Shown: piece after piece, positions 1-10,528 of the stretch | Numbering within the stretch: position 1 is the first letter of the stretch | How the letters are laid out: each line of letters starts with the position of its first letter | Assembly: GCA_022315425.1 (NCBI GenBank) | Contig: JAIUPT010000006.1 | Location: 1 to 28,223, forward strand | Origin: Pseudevernia furfuracea | Lineage: Eukaryota; Ascomycota; Lecanoromycetes; Lecanorales; Parmeliaceae | Direction: 5' to 3' | DNA length: 28,223 nt | The notes under the pieces: generated by a model | What the model was told of the DNA's origin: nothing | What the model saw: only the letters and a program-made list of their open reading frames with translations | Database searches by the model: none | Translations under genes and position numbers: made by a program

Positions 1-3000
1 GAACTCACCAGTGTTGCAGAGGTGGCAGCAGCTGGCGGGTGCAAGCCCAGCTCCCGCTCAATATTTGTAATCATGGCAAGCCTCTCATCCAGTGAGGCAA
101 TGAGGTCTCTCTTGGCTGCCTGAGTCACCTCAAACTGCTGGTTGAAGGCCTCTCTGATGAGGCGCGCCTCATGCTGCAGCAGTACTGCTTGGCTGATCTG
201 GCGTGCTGGTGAGTGAAGCTCCATGCTGCCCATACAACAGTCCACTTCTTCCCCTTTGACACACAGTGTAGTGTTTGGGATGTGCAAAGTTATGGCTTGA
301 AGCGGCATTGCTCTACAAGTGCTGAGATGCACACTAACACTTTACGCTGTGGTGAATGTCACTCACCATTTGGATTGTTACCAGAAGCATCAAACGTCTG
401 TCAGTCACCCATATGTCAAGAAAATGGTGTGTTGTACTGTGATACATAACAGGTATGTGTCCTATCTGCAGGAGTGAGCACTCAGCATGGCAAGGAGGAC
501 AAGCGGTAGGCTGTAAGCGTGCCTGTCACAATCTTCATGCAGGCTGCCTGAGCCTGCAACAGTGCTGGTGATGCCTCTGCTGAGGTCTCCTGTGCTGCTG
601 AACATGCTCTGCTTTCTGCTGTGTCACCTGTAACATGATGCAAAGCTTGCTTGATGGCGCTTGCTTGCTGTGCATGGTAGTTCAGTTACATCATAACACT
701 CTGCACTTCAGACAGGGGTTGCCTTTGTGCCTGAAAATGCTCAACAGCAGTAACAAGTAACTAAACTACTGAGATGGCACATGTTGGAGGTACCTTGCAA
801 AAAGCATGCATGCAGGAGAAAAGGAGCTCTGTTGAATCCCAAATTGTCAGTGTGAATTCAGAAACGTCATCCCCACACTGACAGGTCTGAGCTCAGAAGC
901 GCCTGGGGACAGCAACAACGCGTTTCAACAATGTGGAGATTGTTGTAGAAACACTACCTGCACTGCTTGCATCCGTCGTTGCAGTCTGAAGGCTGGAAGC
1001 GCCACTTGAGTCGAGGCTTCCCATTGCATCCCTTGCCTGCCACTCATTCAATTCCACTTGTCGCAGATGCTGGACCTGCATGCCAAGCCAGAAGGGGCGA
1101 GCATGAAACTTGCTATCACCAGGCAAGCAAGAGGCGCATGCCATGTGGCCACCTGTGGGCGACGAAAGCTATACTGGAGTAGCTGGGCTGTACGCTGCAA
1201 AATTAGTAGTGGTGAGAACGGTGGCCTGATATTTGGTTGTGTGACCACCATCTAGCAGACATACATACTCCATACTACACATACTTGGTGGCAGGGTAGA
1301 AACTACATGAGTTATCTTTCCTGCTCACTTGGGCAGCTTGGTATACTATTGGCTTCTCAAAAAGCTGACGCACAAGGTGCAGTCTGATTTTTTTAAACAT
1401 TTCGCATACATACTACGCAACTTCCTGCATGTTGGACCCTTTGGACAGCTACAAGTCTAGACAGACTTGCAACCCTGCTACTTGACGGCACTAATGCAAT
1501 TCTCTGTTTTTTGTGTCCTCCAATGCCATATCGGCCCATTTGTGCTGACTGTGAGGCAGTAGGTGGGTCTCGTCCCTCTCCACACAGAGTGCGTGCAGCC
1601 AGTACAAAAAGTTGCCTCACTTGCTGCAGCCTCCTTGCTTCTTCTGCAGACAGCTTGCTGGAGGGCATGTTGTGCACAGGGCCCGGCTCCAGATGGTGAA
1701 GCGAGTCACCGTCTCATCTGATGGCTCAAACTCACCCAGGCCTGTTGTGAGACAAGTCTGGCTGACCGGCATGATCACAGCCTGAGGTGTGGCCATTGTG
1801 TCCCAGCATGCTGCTTTGATGCGAGCTGCTCTGACTTGATCTGTCAGCTGTTCATGCTGTAGAGCATAGGCGTAGCGCGCTGACATTGGCTTTGCCCTTG
1901 CTCAACAACTGGTCCCTGCATGCTGCACAAGCCCATGTTGCCAAGACACCTGGCGCCTCCTGATTAGTCAGCCACTCAGAGCAGGTCATACTTGCTGCAG
2001 CTGCCAAAGAAGCTACTCAGACAAGCTGTGGCGCCATGATGAGTGCAAAGGAGATCAAAACAAGCAACATGCTGGCAGTATGACTGCATGTGAGAGCAGA
2101 GTACACGCATGCAGCAGCTTTGAGCTTGGCTGAATTGGCATGTATTGGAATCTTGAACGTCAGGTAAACAGGCATCCCTATGGCACAACATCCCTATGGC
2201 ACAAGACGGTATCACGTCAATGAAACCCAAGACGCAGCAAGCCTGTCACCTGAGATCTGTATTGAGAGTGAGTGCCTCAGGAGCTAGCTGCAGCTCAGGC
2301 TCAAGACTGCTGTTCAGCTGCACGGCTGTCTCCATACGGGTTTTCAGACTGTGCAGCTGCTGTTGCAAGCAACCTGTTCTTCTTGGGCTACCTGTGGCAC
2401 CAGGGCCGGCTTATCATCTCCACTGACCTGCCTGTAATGCACAGAAGAGCACAGTCAAGATACAGCTGTTACAGCCCAATTCGGCTTTGTAGCAGGATTG
2501 ACAGTGGCAGCGCAGACCTGTAGTATAATGCCTGCCGGTCAAGAGCAGGAGGAGCAGTGGACTAGGGCAGAAAGCAGCACATGGCATGCGCTGGGCCAGC
2601 TGATCAACATAACACGCACAAACACCACCATGAGACTGCTGTTTTGGCAGCAGCAGCAGTGCTGTTGCCAAGGAGTGAGACTGCAGACCCTTGTAACAAG
2701 CTGCTTGCAACAATCAGTGGAGAGTGACCTGTCAAACCTATCAACAACACCATGGGCTTCATGGGTCCCCAGCTTGCAGGGGTGGCCAGGCTCTGGTGAG
2801 GAGGCAGCAGTCGCATGGCAGAGGGGCTTGTCCTGCCAGTAGGCAACAGGCTGATGACACCACTGGAGCTGCCACAAGCCATAAGACCATCCTGACTACA
2901 TGCAATGGCTGATATGCCACCTGCATTACAGTGGCGTTGCTGACGCATCTACTATCATCTGGGCTTAGTTCAGGATGCCAGCAAGCTTATATACACTGTG

Positions 3001-6000
3001 TGTGCTGCACAAAATAGTCTGTAATGTGCTCAGCAGGCTCATTCTCATGTAAACACGGTACTGTCAGCAAAACTTGAATATGCGCAGAACTGTAACATGC
3101 GACAACTTTCAACTACTTGAACTTGCATAACTCAAGTGCTTGCACCACCAGCTTTCTACATGTGCAGATGCACACTGGATCATTTGTGCAGCATGAGCAG
3201 TGGGAATGTAAAACCTGTCTGGCTTGGGTGCAAGATGAGGCGGGCATCCTGGTGCAGAGACTCAGCATCCAGAAGGTAGCAGCAGCCGTCAGAGGCAGCA
3301 GCCAGCAGGCGGCCCAGCTTTTCAATCAGCAGGGCCCTGCAGCCCTTCTGCATAGGGAAAGCCTCTCTCCGGGCTCAGCAGGGGCAACACCTGCATCAGA
3401 ACGATAGAGGGCAAGTGTATCTGACTCTCAGCAGGATTCAGATGGCCATCAGATTTGAGTGCTGAGTGCGTGTGACGTGCCATGATGCAGGACCTGGTGA
3501 GCAGTTGTATGCCAATCAGTGCCTCAGTATGCCCTGCAGTACACACCAACCCCCTTTAGCTTTGGGCTGCTGCCTCAAAAGGCTGCCGTTCCGACTGCAG
3601 GAAAGCGTAAGCTTGAGCGGCACAGTAAGGCGTACCTGCCCTTTGTCAAAGTACTTCCGGCATGTGCTATAAATCCACAGAACCTCTGGCACAACATTGT
3701 CCGATGCTCGCTGTAGCATATCCAGGATAGTGTGTACAATTTGCAAATCACAGCAAAGGATGAGGATAATCTGCAGCTGTGAATGGCAACAAACCGCAAC
3801 CTACTTGGCAAGTGGGCACGCTTATCGCAAGGTGGCACGTGGCTTGGTACCCTGTTTTTTGTATGAAGCCTATCAACAGCTGGTGCATACACAATGTGGA
3901 CCATTAGCGAAGCCTTTGAAGATGTCTATCTCCAGATGAAATATCCGCCCTGCCATGTGGAACCCTAAGTATAGTGCCATGTGGCAGTGTGGACATTTCA
4001 TCTGGAGACAGACATTTTCAAAGATTTTGCTAATGGTCCAACATTGTGTGTGCACCAGCTGTCGCAAGGCTTCATACAAAATCAGGGTACCAAGCCAAGC
4101 GCCATGTGCCAACAAGCATGCCATTTGCTAAGTAAAATGGTGTTTGTTGCCATCACAGCTGCAGTGCTGTTCTGGGATTTGCACATTGTACAGACTATTT
4201 GGGATATGCTACAAGCCAGCAGTGGGCAATGTTGTGCCAGAGGATTTGTGAGTTTGTAGCACATGCCAGAAGTGCTTTGACAAAGGTGCAGGTACGCAGT
4301 AATGAGCTGCTCATTTCCCGGTTAAATTGTTTCACACGCTGATGTTTGTAATCAGAGTACGGTTTTGCAAGTTTTGGTTGGACTGGCAGCAATGTCTCTG
4401 GGGGTTTGCATGGACTGGCAGAAGCACGCCAAGAGCAGCATGCAGCTAAGGTCCACAGCATAGGTCAATGAGCAGCACCACAGGAGGATTCAGACCCACC
4501 TTTGCATGTGCAGCAGGCGTTGTAGTTGGCACAACCAGTTGGTACTTGTGTAAGCTCTTGTCCTGGAGGGCCGCATACATGTACACACACCCAGTGCTTG
4601 ACCTCACACTGTCTGCTGAAGTCAAGTGAAGAGTGACTGGGGCAGATTGCAGCCTCCACAAGGGCTGCTGCTCCCAAGCCCCCCCATAAGTGCTGCCAGC
4701 TGCAGCGGCCATGAGCTGCATAGGCAATGGCGCTCTTACAAGACCAGATTCATAATGTGCCACTTCAATGTGACGACATGTTGCAGGATATGAACCGTCA
4801 TTTCACAGTAAGGGGTGCACAGCTACATTCCAAGAGTGAACTAGCAGATACCGTGTCCAAGCTGGAGGTCTCATGTGTGATTCAGGATTTAAATCAGCTT
4901 TCCAAACAAACAGCACATCTCATATTGGGTCTGCTGGGCAGCATGACATTGATGACACAGGTCGGATCTCCAGTTTACGGTATCAATTCCTTGTCCATGC
5001 ACTAGACTCACAGGTAGAAGTCCACGGCCAAAAGTGTTCCTTACCACAAGCTGGCCATCATTGCAGCCAAGCAGCAGCCTCTTACAGGTGTCACGGCCCA
5101 CGGCTGGCAGCCAAGCAAGACAAGATGCACCCGGCAGCACTGCTTTCTGACACCACATGAAAACTTGTAGCAGAAGCAGAGTACTCCATAATGACAGTTT
5201 ACGCCATCTGGTGCTGACAGGCTAGCAAGCAGGCGCCCATCTGGTGACATCTGAGCTGCTGACACAGCTGCATTGTGCTGTCTGGAATGGGCACAATGTT
5301 CAAAGCTGCAGAAGGACTGCTGCCAGATTCTGTAGCATGGTCACTGCTGACGCCACGGATGCCTGTGGACAGTTCATCGACATTACCAGCATTGCTGTCA
5401 CTGTGCGCTGTGGCTGCTACGCTTTGCCGACAGTTAGGTGCAGCAACTGCCCAGAAGACAACCCAATGACAGCTGCTGAACAGTCTGAATGTGCTGTTAT
5501 GCAGGGTGATGTTGCAGGCTGTGCTTTGCATCCCACATAGCTGGACAGTCAGAACGCCAGAGGGATCCCTGCAGGTGTGACATGTAATGTTGATATGGGT
5601 GCATGTTGTCATGATACATGTGCAATGCTGCCCACACCACACCAAGAAAACACATGCAAGCTGATTGACATGGAAATTGCTACAGAAGATACTGGTCACC
5701 CTGGCGTCTTGACTGGGCTAACAGCTAACTAAGAAACAGGCAGGCGCTTCCAAGCCTGTCACACACAGAGCAGGCACACACAGAGCAGGGGATTATACAC
5801 AAAGGGTTTGAAGTGGTCATTACTTACTTTTGCACCTGCCATAGGCCTGTCACCCCATCCTGGCTCACAGAAATCATGCTTGTTGCCGACAGAAAGGCCA
5901 GGCCAATCACCTCCTTCACATGTTGCTTGCTGACCAAAGTGAGGCTTGCAGGCTCCCCCTACACTATGCAACAAAGATGCAGCACCTGTAGATCCTGACT

Positions 6001-7681
6001 AACCTCTTTTGCAGAGTGCTCTGACAATCAGTGCATCAAATATGTTGAAGCAAAGGCAACTAGCAGCAACTTTGAATGCTGCAGGTAGTATTCTGGAGTG
6101 CATGCAGCAAGCAACGGGAGCAAGGCTGAACCTGTGGATGAACTGGAAAGGTGAACACGCTACCACATGTAGTGCTGACAATAGCCTTGCTAAGACCAAA
6201 ATCAGTCCAGGCATGACGAATGCTGGTAGGTAAAGCCAGCCGAGCAATTGCTGCAGGGAGTGATTGTCCAGCCAGATGACTGATGCCGCAGCGCTGCTGC
6301 CTGCTGATGCATGCATCACTACAAGATGCCGCAGGCTGAGATGTATATGAAGGATGCTGCTGGTGCACTCCCACCCAGGCAGGGGTTCAGCAGTGAGAGG
6401 GGAGTCTTGCCCCCAGGTGGTTGCTGGCCTACCCTTGGCAGGAAACAGCACCTGCAGTGCCAGAAATACAGTCAGTGCACCTGCAAAATCTATGCCAGCA
6501 CATGCAAAGGATTCTTGATACGCGCCATCATGCGCCATGAGCCTCTTTATAATTTTTGCCACTGCCTTGTCCCCGTAGCACCAACACAATTGGAAGTATT
6601 GACAAAGGCTGCCATGGCATGCATGTCAGATAAGGCTGCTTTGTGTCTTGCTGCCGTCAGCAGAGGTGGAGACTGCATCAAGATGCTGATTGTGCACCAT
6701 TGCTGTATGTCAGTATGCAAAGAATGTCAGTGGCCAGGCTGCAATGCAGAGCAGCACATGACCTGCCTGCATGCAAGGCATGCAGCATGCTTGGTGCGAT
6801 CATAAAACTTGCCTTCAGCCTTCAAAATCCGGCCAGCCGATGTTCCTAGCACCAACATGCCATTTGGCGTCCAGCAGTGGCACAAAATTTGTTCTTCGTG
6901 TCTCCATGCAGCTGCTGTGACAGTAGCCTTCCTTGCAACGAGCTGACCCAGCACATTGTCAAAGCATAGTACTTCTGCTTGTTGGCGGGCAATGCTGCAA
7001 GCAATCAAGCTGTTGCTTGGATGAAACGATAGACACTGCCCCTGCATACACAAGGAACTGCTGAGCAACATCTGGTTTTGTTAAATTCAAAGGATTGGAT
7101 CTGCTTGCATAGCTCAGCAATACCTGTTCGGGAGGAAGCACATCTTGCGTGAGCAATAGCTGCAGGGGCGACAGAGCCCACAGCTCTACATATGGCTGAT
7201 GGGGACACCACAGAGCTAGCAGGTGCAAACCATCCTCTGATACAGCTGCATTGCTGTAGGCACAGTTTGCCTGCAGGATACTGCTGCTGCAGAGTGGTCA
7301 ACTGAGTGGCAGGGCTGAGCACAACAAGCTGTAGCCTGTCAGGTGTATCGGTCACAGAAAACGCCAGTAGTCTCCGGGCGGCACTGACAGCAAGTGCTGT
7401 GCAGCACTGACCCGAGGTTACAGTGCTTATAAGCTCCTGATCAAGGAAGTTACACGTCTGTGGACACAGGGACAATTCAGTCTTGCAGCAACCAGGTCAA
7501 CAACGTATTCAATGCCTGGTTTCTGGCAACCACCCTTACATTCGAGCTAGGCATTTCGCTTACCTGCTGTCCATCATAAAGCGCAGTGACAGTTGGCCCT
7601 GTCCCAGCAGGACTGCACTAACGAGTCATCAGCAGCCAAGAAGCAATCCTCTGCTGTGCCCAAGAACAGTGGAGCGACCAT
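1..7681 (-). CDS. CFAP43: CFAP43 (FAP43/WDR96)-like axonemal WD40 and coiled-coil protein, multi-exon, 3' end outside window
   Basis: In flagellate species CFAP43 is part of the tether complex that holds inner dynein arm motors to doublet microtubules. The exons I can read on the minus strand, in transcription order, are about 7681-7564, 7457-7124, 7041-6813, a short piece near 6570-6450, about 5455-5207, 5139-5045, 4715-4500, 3390-3215, 2920-2738, 2431-2392, about 2365-2250, about 1880-1640, possibly 1170-900, and 197-9. WD40 blades include CHCWTPNGMLVLGTSAG (exon 3), AAQMSPDGRLLASLSA (near 5260-5215), LLAAASDGCCYLLDAES (exon at 3390) and GGISAIACSQDG (exon at 2920). The later exons turn into coiled coil, including KAACWDTMAT near 1800 and REAFNQQFEV near 140, which match the CFAP43 C-terminal half in order. 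The start is uncertain: N-terminal homology (RLGYGRSTVLG, then AEDCFLAADDSL) runs through a frame change near 7660, so the true ATG may lie slightly upstream. Several one-base frame changes are needed (near 7660, 7600, 7280, 5285 and 3330). The sister proteins CFAP44 and CFAP57 are less likely because the order of WD and coiled-coil motifs fits CFAP43 best. Confidence 0.75.
3631..4296. repeat. Long imperfect inverted repeat (arms about 330 and 320 bp, 16-nt spacer) inside a CFAP43 intron
   Basis: The left arm (3631-3960) reads as the reverse complement of the right arm (3977-4296), with a spacer of about 16 nt at 3961-3976. Matching blocks run the whole length: the outer ends CGTACCTGC at 3631 and GCAGGTACG at 4288, AGCACATGCC on the right against GGCATGTGCT on the left, and CATCTGGAGA on the right against its complement near 3930. 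By eye the arms differ by scattered substitutions and small indels, clearly diverged but still able to pair. It lies between the CFAP43 exons at 4715-4500 and 3390-3215. A transcript from either strand would fold into a long hairpin. I see no transposase or terminal target duplication, so it may be a foldback/MITE-like element or an inverted duplication of local sequence. Confidence 0.85.
6807..6812 (-). other. Candidate GC-type 5' splice site (GCAAGT) ending CFAP43 exon 3
   Basis: On the minus strand the WD40 exon runs to GCTGAAG and is followed by GCAAGT, the strong consensus for U2-type GC-AG introns, at the point where homology to the CFAP43 family WD blade fades. No GT donor with a good match is nearby. 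The acceptor of this intron was not securely found, so this is weaker than the two GC-AG introns in the FtsZ1 and pyrophosphatase genes. Confidence 0.4.
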
Positions 7682-8053
7682 ATCCAAGACGATTGAGCTC
7701 GTTTTCCTCAGCACAGCAAGAGGAAGCGACTTTGGCAAGCAGTCAACCCCACGGTTGACTGGTTGCCAACAATGAGATTTCGTACTTTCGTGCTCCTATT
7801 TCAGTCCTTGATTCTTCTTGTTTGATCGAGGTTTTGATTAGCATGCAGCGCGGGCAACGGCCTAGTTCCTGAGAACTCGACGCAAATCAATCCAGATTTC
7901 TTTTTCAAAGCTCGCATGAAAAGTTTGAGCTGTGGCTGCTTCGCCTTCGGTTATTGAAAAGCAATAACGAGTGATCGTCAACCGTGATGGTTTTGCATAT
8001 TGCACAGTGCCGGGCCGGTTCTACTGTTGCTGGACATCGGTCTGATAAACACA
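7682..8053. promoter_or_regulatory. Divergent promoter region between CFAP43 (minus) and FtsZ1 (plus)
   Basis: About 370 bp separate the first readable CFAP43 codons from the FtsZ1 start at 8054, and the two genes point away from each other, so both promoters must lie here or in the first exons. No TATA box at a convincing distance is visible. The 5' limit depends on the true CFAP43 start, which may sit a little further into this interval. Confidence 0.5.
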
Positions 8054-10170
8054 ATGCTGCACCGTGGCCTGTCAGTACCGATTGCCGTCAAACGCAGCAT
8101 TCAGAGCCCCAAATTTGCGCAGTCTCTTCTGCCTAGGCAGCAAACACGCCGATGTTGCATCCCGGTGTCCTTGTCTTACTCTGGCAACAATGGATTTGGT
8201 CCAGTTGGTGAGTGCTTTTTGGTATGCCACTTTTGATGTTGCGCACTGACGGGAGCGTAAGTGCATATTGTCCGTGCAGGAGGTGACGCTCAAATCAAGG
8301 TCATCGGGGTAGGTGGAGGAGGAGGCAACGCCATCAACAGAATGATTGCTAGCGGGCTGCAGGTCAGGTTTCAACAGATTGTGGAAATAAAAGCATTGCT
8401 GGCTGTGTTACGGTATACTTTGGCTAAGTGCAGGGAGTGGAATTTTGGGCTGTAAACACAGATGCTCAGGCACTTGAAAACTCGCTGGCAATGAACAAGG
8501 TGCAGCTGGGATCTGAGTTGACGCGTGGACTTGGTAAGACTGCATCCGTTGCTCCTTAAGTGCTCTCCTTGGCCCAGCAATGGCATGCATTGCATTGTGA
8601 CTTCTCAGCAATCGTTCTCCTACCAGCTTTCACAATCCCGCTTTGGAGTGGCAGGCACGGGTGGCAACCCTGAATTGGGTGAGCAAGCAGCGCAGGAGTC
8701 TCTGGAGGCCCTTGGTGCTTCTGTTGGCAATGCAGACATGGTTAGTGTTATAGACCTGCTTGTTGGCTTACTGCCTTAAGCAGCTCATTGATGTGAGCCA
8801 TTTTGCAGGTGTTTATTACAGCAGGCATGGGAGGTGGTACAGGAACAGGAGGAGCACCTGTAGTAGCACGCATGTCCAAAGACGCTGGAATTCTCACTGT
8901 CGGTGTAGTAACTTATCCCTTTACATTTGAGGGCAGGAGACGAGGGCTGCAGGTATATTGTTATAAGCACTCTCAGGCCTGCTGTGTCGCACAACACTGG
9001 GAAGCAATCACAAACATATTCAGCACCAAGATGGCTCACACATCACCTGTAGCATCAGTGCTGACATCGCAGCTTTTGTACCGCATCAGCAAATGGCACT
9101 GTAGAGTTGATGACAGGCAGTACATGTATGGCCTCGCAGGCTCATGATGGCATTGAAACACTTAGGAAGAATGTAGACACACTGATTGTCATCCCCAATG
9201 ACCGGCTCCTGGATGTTGTGGGTGAGGCCACTCCTTTGCAAGATGCCTTCCTTCTGGCTGATGATGTACTGCGCCAGGTGAGATGGGCATCATCATTGCT
9301 ATCAATGTTGACGCTAATTGCTAGCTAGATACTTGGCTATGCTGGTCTGTAGTTGAAGATCAGTAGCTTCTTTGCATGAGTATTGTGTTGCATATGTTCA
9401 CGAGTGTGATTTATGCTTGACTGACAATGCTGCAGGGTGTGCAAGGTATCTCAGACATCATCACTATACCTGGCCTGGTCAATGTGGATTTTGCTGACGT
9501 GAAATCCATCATGTGCAACAGCGGCACAGCCATGCTGGGAGTAGGTGTGTCTACTGGCAAGAACAGAGCAGAGGAAGCTGCCATGGCAAGTGACTTGACT
9601 GGAAGCGCCACTCTACAGTCAACACTGTGCTCCTTGTCAGTACATTTGCAACAGGCACAGCTGCATCTGGCTGCAGTTCACCTATAGCAGCCTTGGCATC
9701 CACATTCATATGCTCACATGACATGCCTTGGCAATGTGTGACTCCCCTGATGAGTCCTAAAGACAAGAAATATAATTGATTGATTGACACATATGTCATT
9801 GCAATGTGCAGGCAGCCACATCAGCACCCCTCATTGAAACATCTATTGAGAAGGCAACTGGCATTGTCTACAACATTACTGGTGGCAGGGACCTGACGCT
9901 GCAAGAGGTCAACAGGGTGTCAGAGGTTGTGACCAGTCTTGCAGATCAGTCAGCCAATGTCATCTTTGGCGCTGTGATTGATGATCAGTATGAGGAGAAG
10001 TGCATGTCACTATCATTGCCACAGGCTTCAGCCAAACCTTTGAGCAGAACCTGCTGTCTGGCAATGTGGTTGCAGAGACCAGGCCACCGCCCCCAGCACA
10101 ATCACAGTCAAGCCAAAGTCTCCCATGGAACAGGAGAAGTGGAACATTTGGCCGACAGTCCGTCCTCTGA
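8054..10170 (+). CDS. FTSZ1: Plastid division GTPase FtsZ1
   Basis: FtsZ1 is the tubulin-like GTPase that forms the stromal Z-ring for chloroplast division together with FtsZ2. Exons: 8054-8207, 8280-8362, 8434-8533, 8655-8740, 8809-8952, 9140-9277, 9436-9585, 9812-10170. Joined, with one base restored, they give about 404 residues, normal for the family. The first 50 residues are basic and hydroxylated with few acids, as in a chloroplast transit peptide. GTPase motifs follow: IGVGGGGGNAINRM, the tubulin signature GGGTGTGGAP, and IPNDRLLDVV; then QGISDIITIPGLVNVDFADV and GTAMLGVGVSTGKNRAEEAA, which are FtsZ1-type rather than FtsZ2-type, and IVYNITGGRDLTLQEVNRVS. The start at 8054 is the first ATG in frame; an in-frame TTG upstream is not needed. 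The last exon changes frame at about 9994: restoring one G gives EGEVHVTIIATGFSQ as in plants, then a Pro/Gln/Ser-rich tail and TGA at 10168-10170. The FtsZ2 C-terminal motif is absent, as expected. Intron 7 has a GC donor. Confidence 0.95.
9586..9811 (+). other. GC-AG intron in FtsZ1
   Basis: The upstream exon ends GAAGCTGCCATG and the intron begins GCAAGT; it ends with AATGTGCAG. Joining at these points gives EEAAM followed by AATSAPLIE, which lines up without gap with the plant FtsZ1 sequence at this place and keeps phase 0. No GT donor gives an in-frame, homologous join. Only the +2 base differs from a normal donor. Confidence 0.85.
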
Positions 10171-10528
10171 AAAATCACCTTTCATCTTCTGCTCAGTTGA
10201 AACAACACAGTGAATAGTCACTCAGTGTGATCAAAAACTGTTGCTGACATTTCTCACTCATGCTGCTGAACTCTTCAAGTTTGACTCTTGTCTTTGCTGA
10301 AGTTTCTTGACTCAACTGATATGGGCTACCATTGTGCATGTAATTACGAAAGCTTCTTCTCTTCGTGTTACACATTATCAGCGTGCATGCAGTGAGGATC
10401 ACTTGCTTCATGACATTAAGTCATCAATCAATCAGTCTTGTGCACACATTCAAGCAAGTCAGCATCATTCTAGTTGGAATCGTGACTGGCATAACTTGAT
10501 TATAGCTGGCGAGAGTTGTTCAGCACCA
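10171..10528. terminator. FtsZ1 3' region with a possible TGTAA poly(A) signal, and pyrophosphatase upstream region
   Basis: This is a gene-free stretch between FtsZ1 and the pyrophosphatase gene. A TGTAA pentamer, the usual green-algal polyadenylation signal, occurs at 10339-10343, about 170 nt after the FtsZ1 stop, which is a plausible 3' UTR length. The remainder would be the promoter and leader of the next gene; no TATA box stands out. The pentamer is short and could be chance. Confidence 0.35.

Noticed and set aside
5999..6589. Minus-strand open frame of 196 codons
   Set aside because: Only a short part (FACAGIDFAGALTVF near 6500) fits the CFAP43 gene; most of the frame crosses likely intron sequence with no motif.
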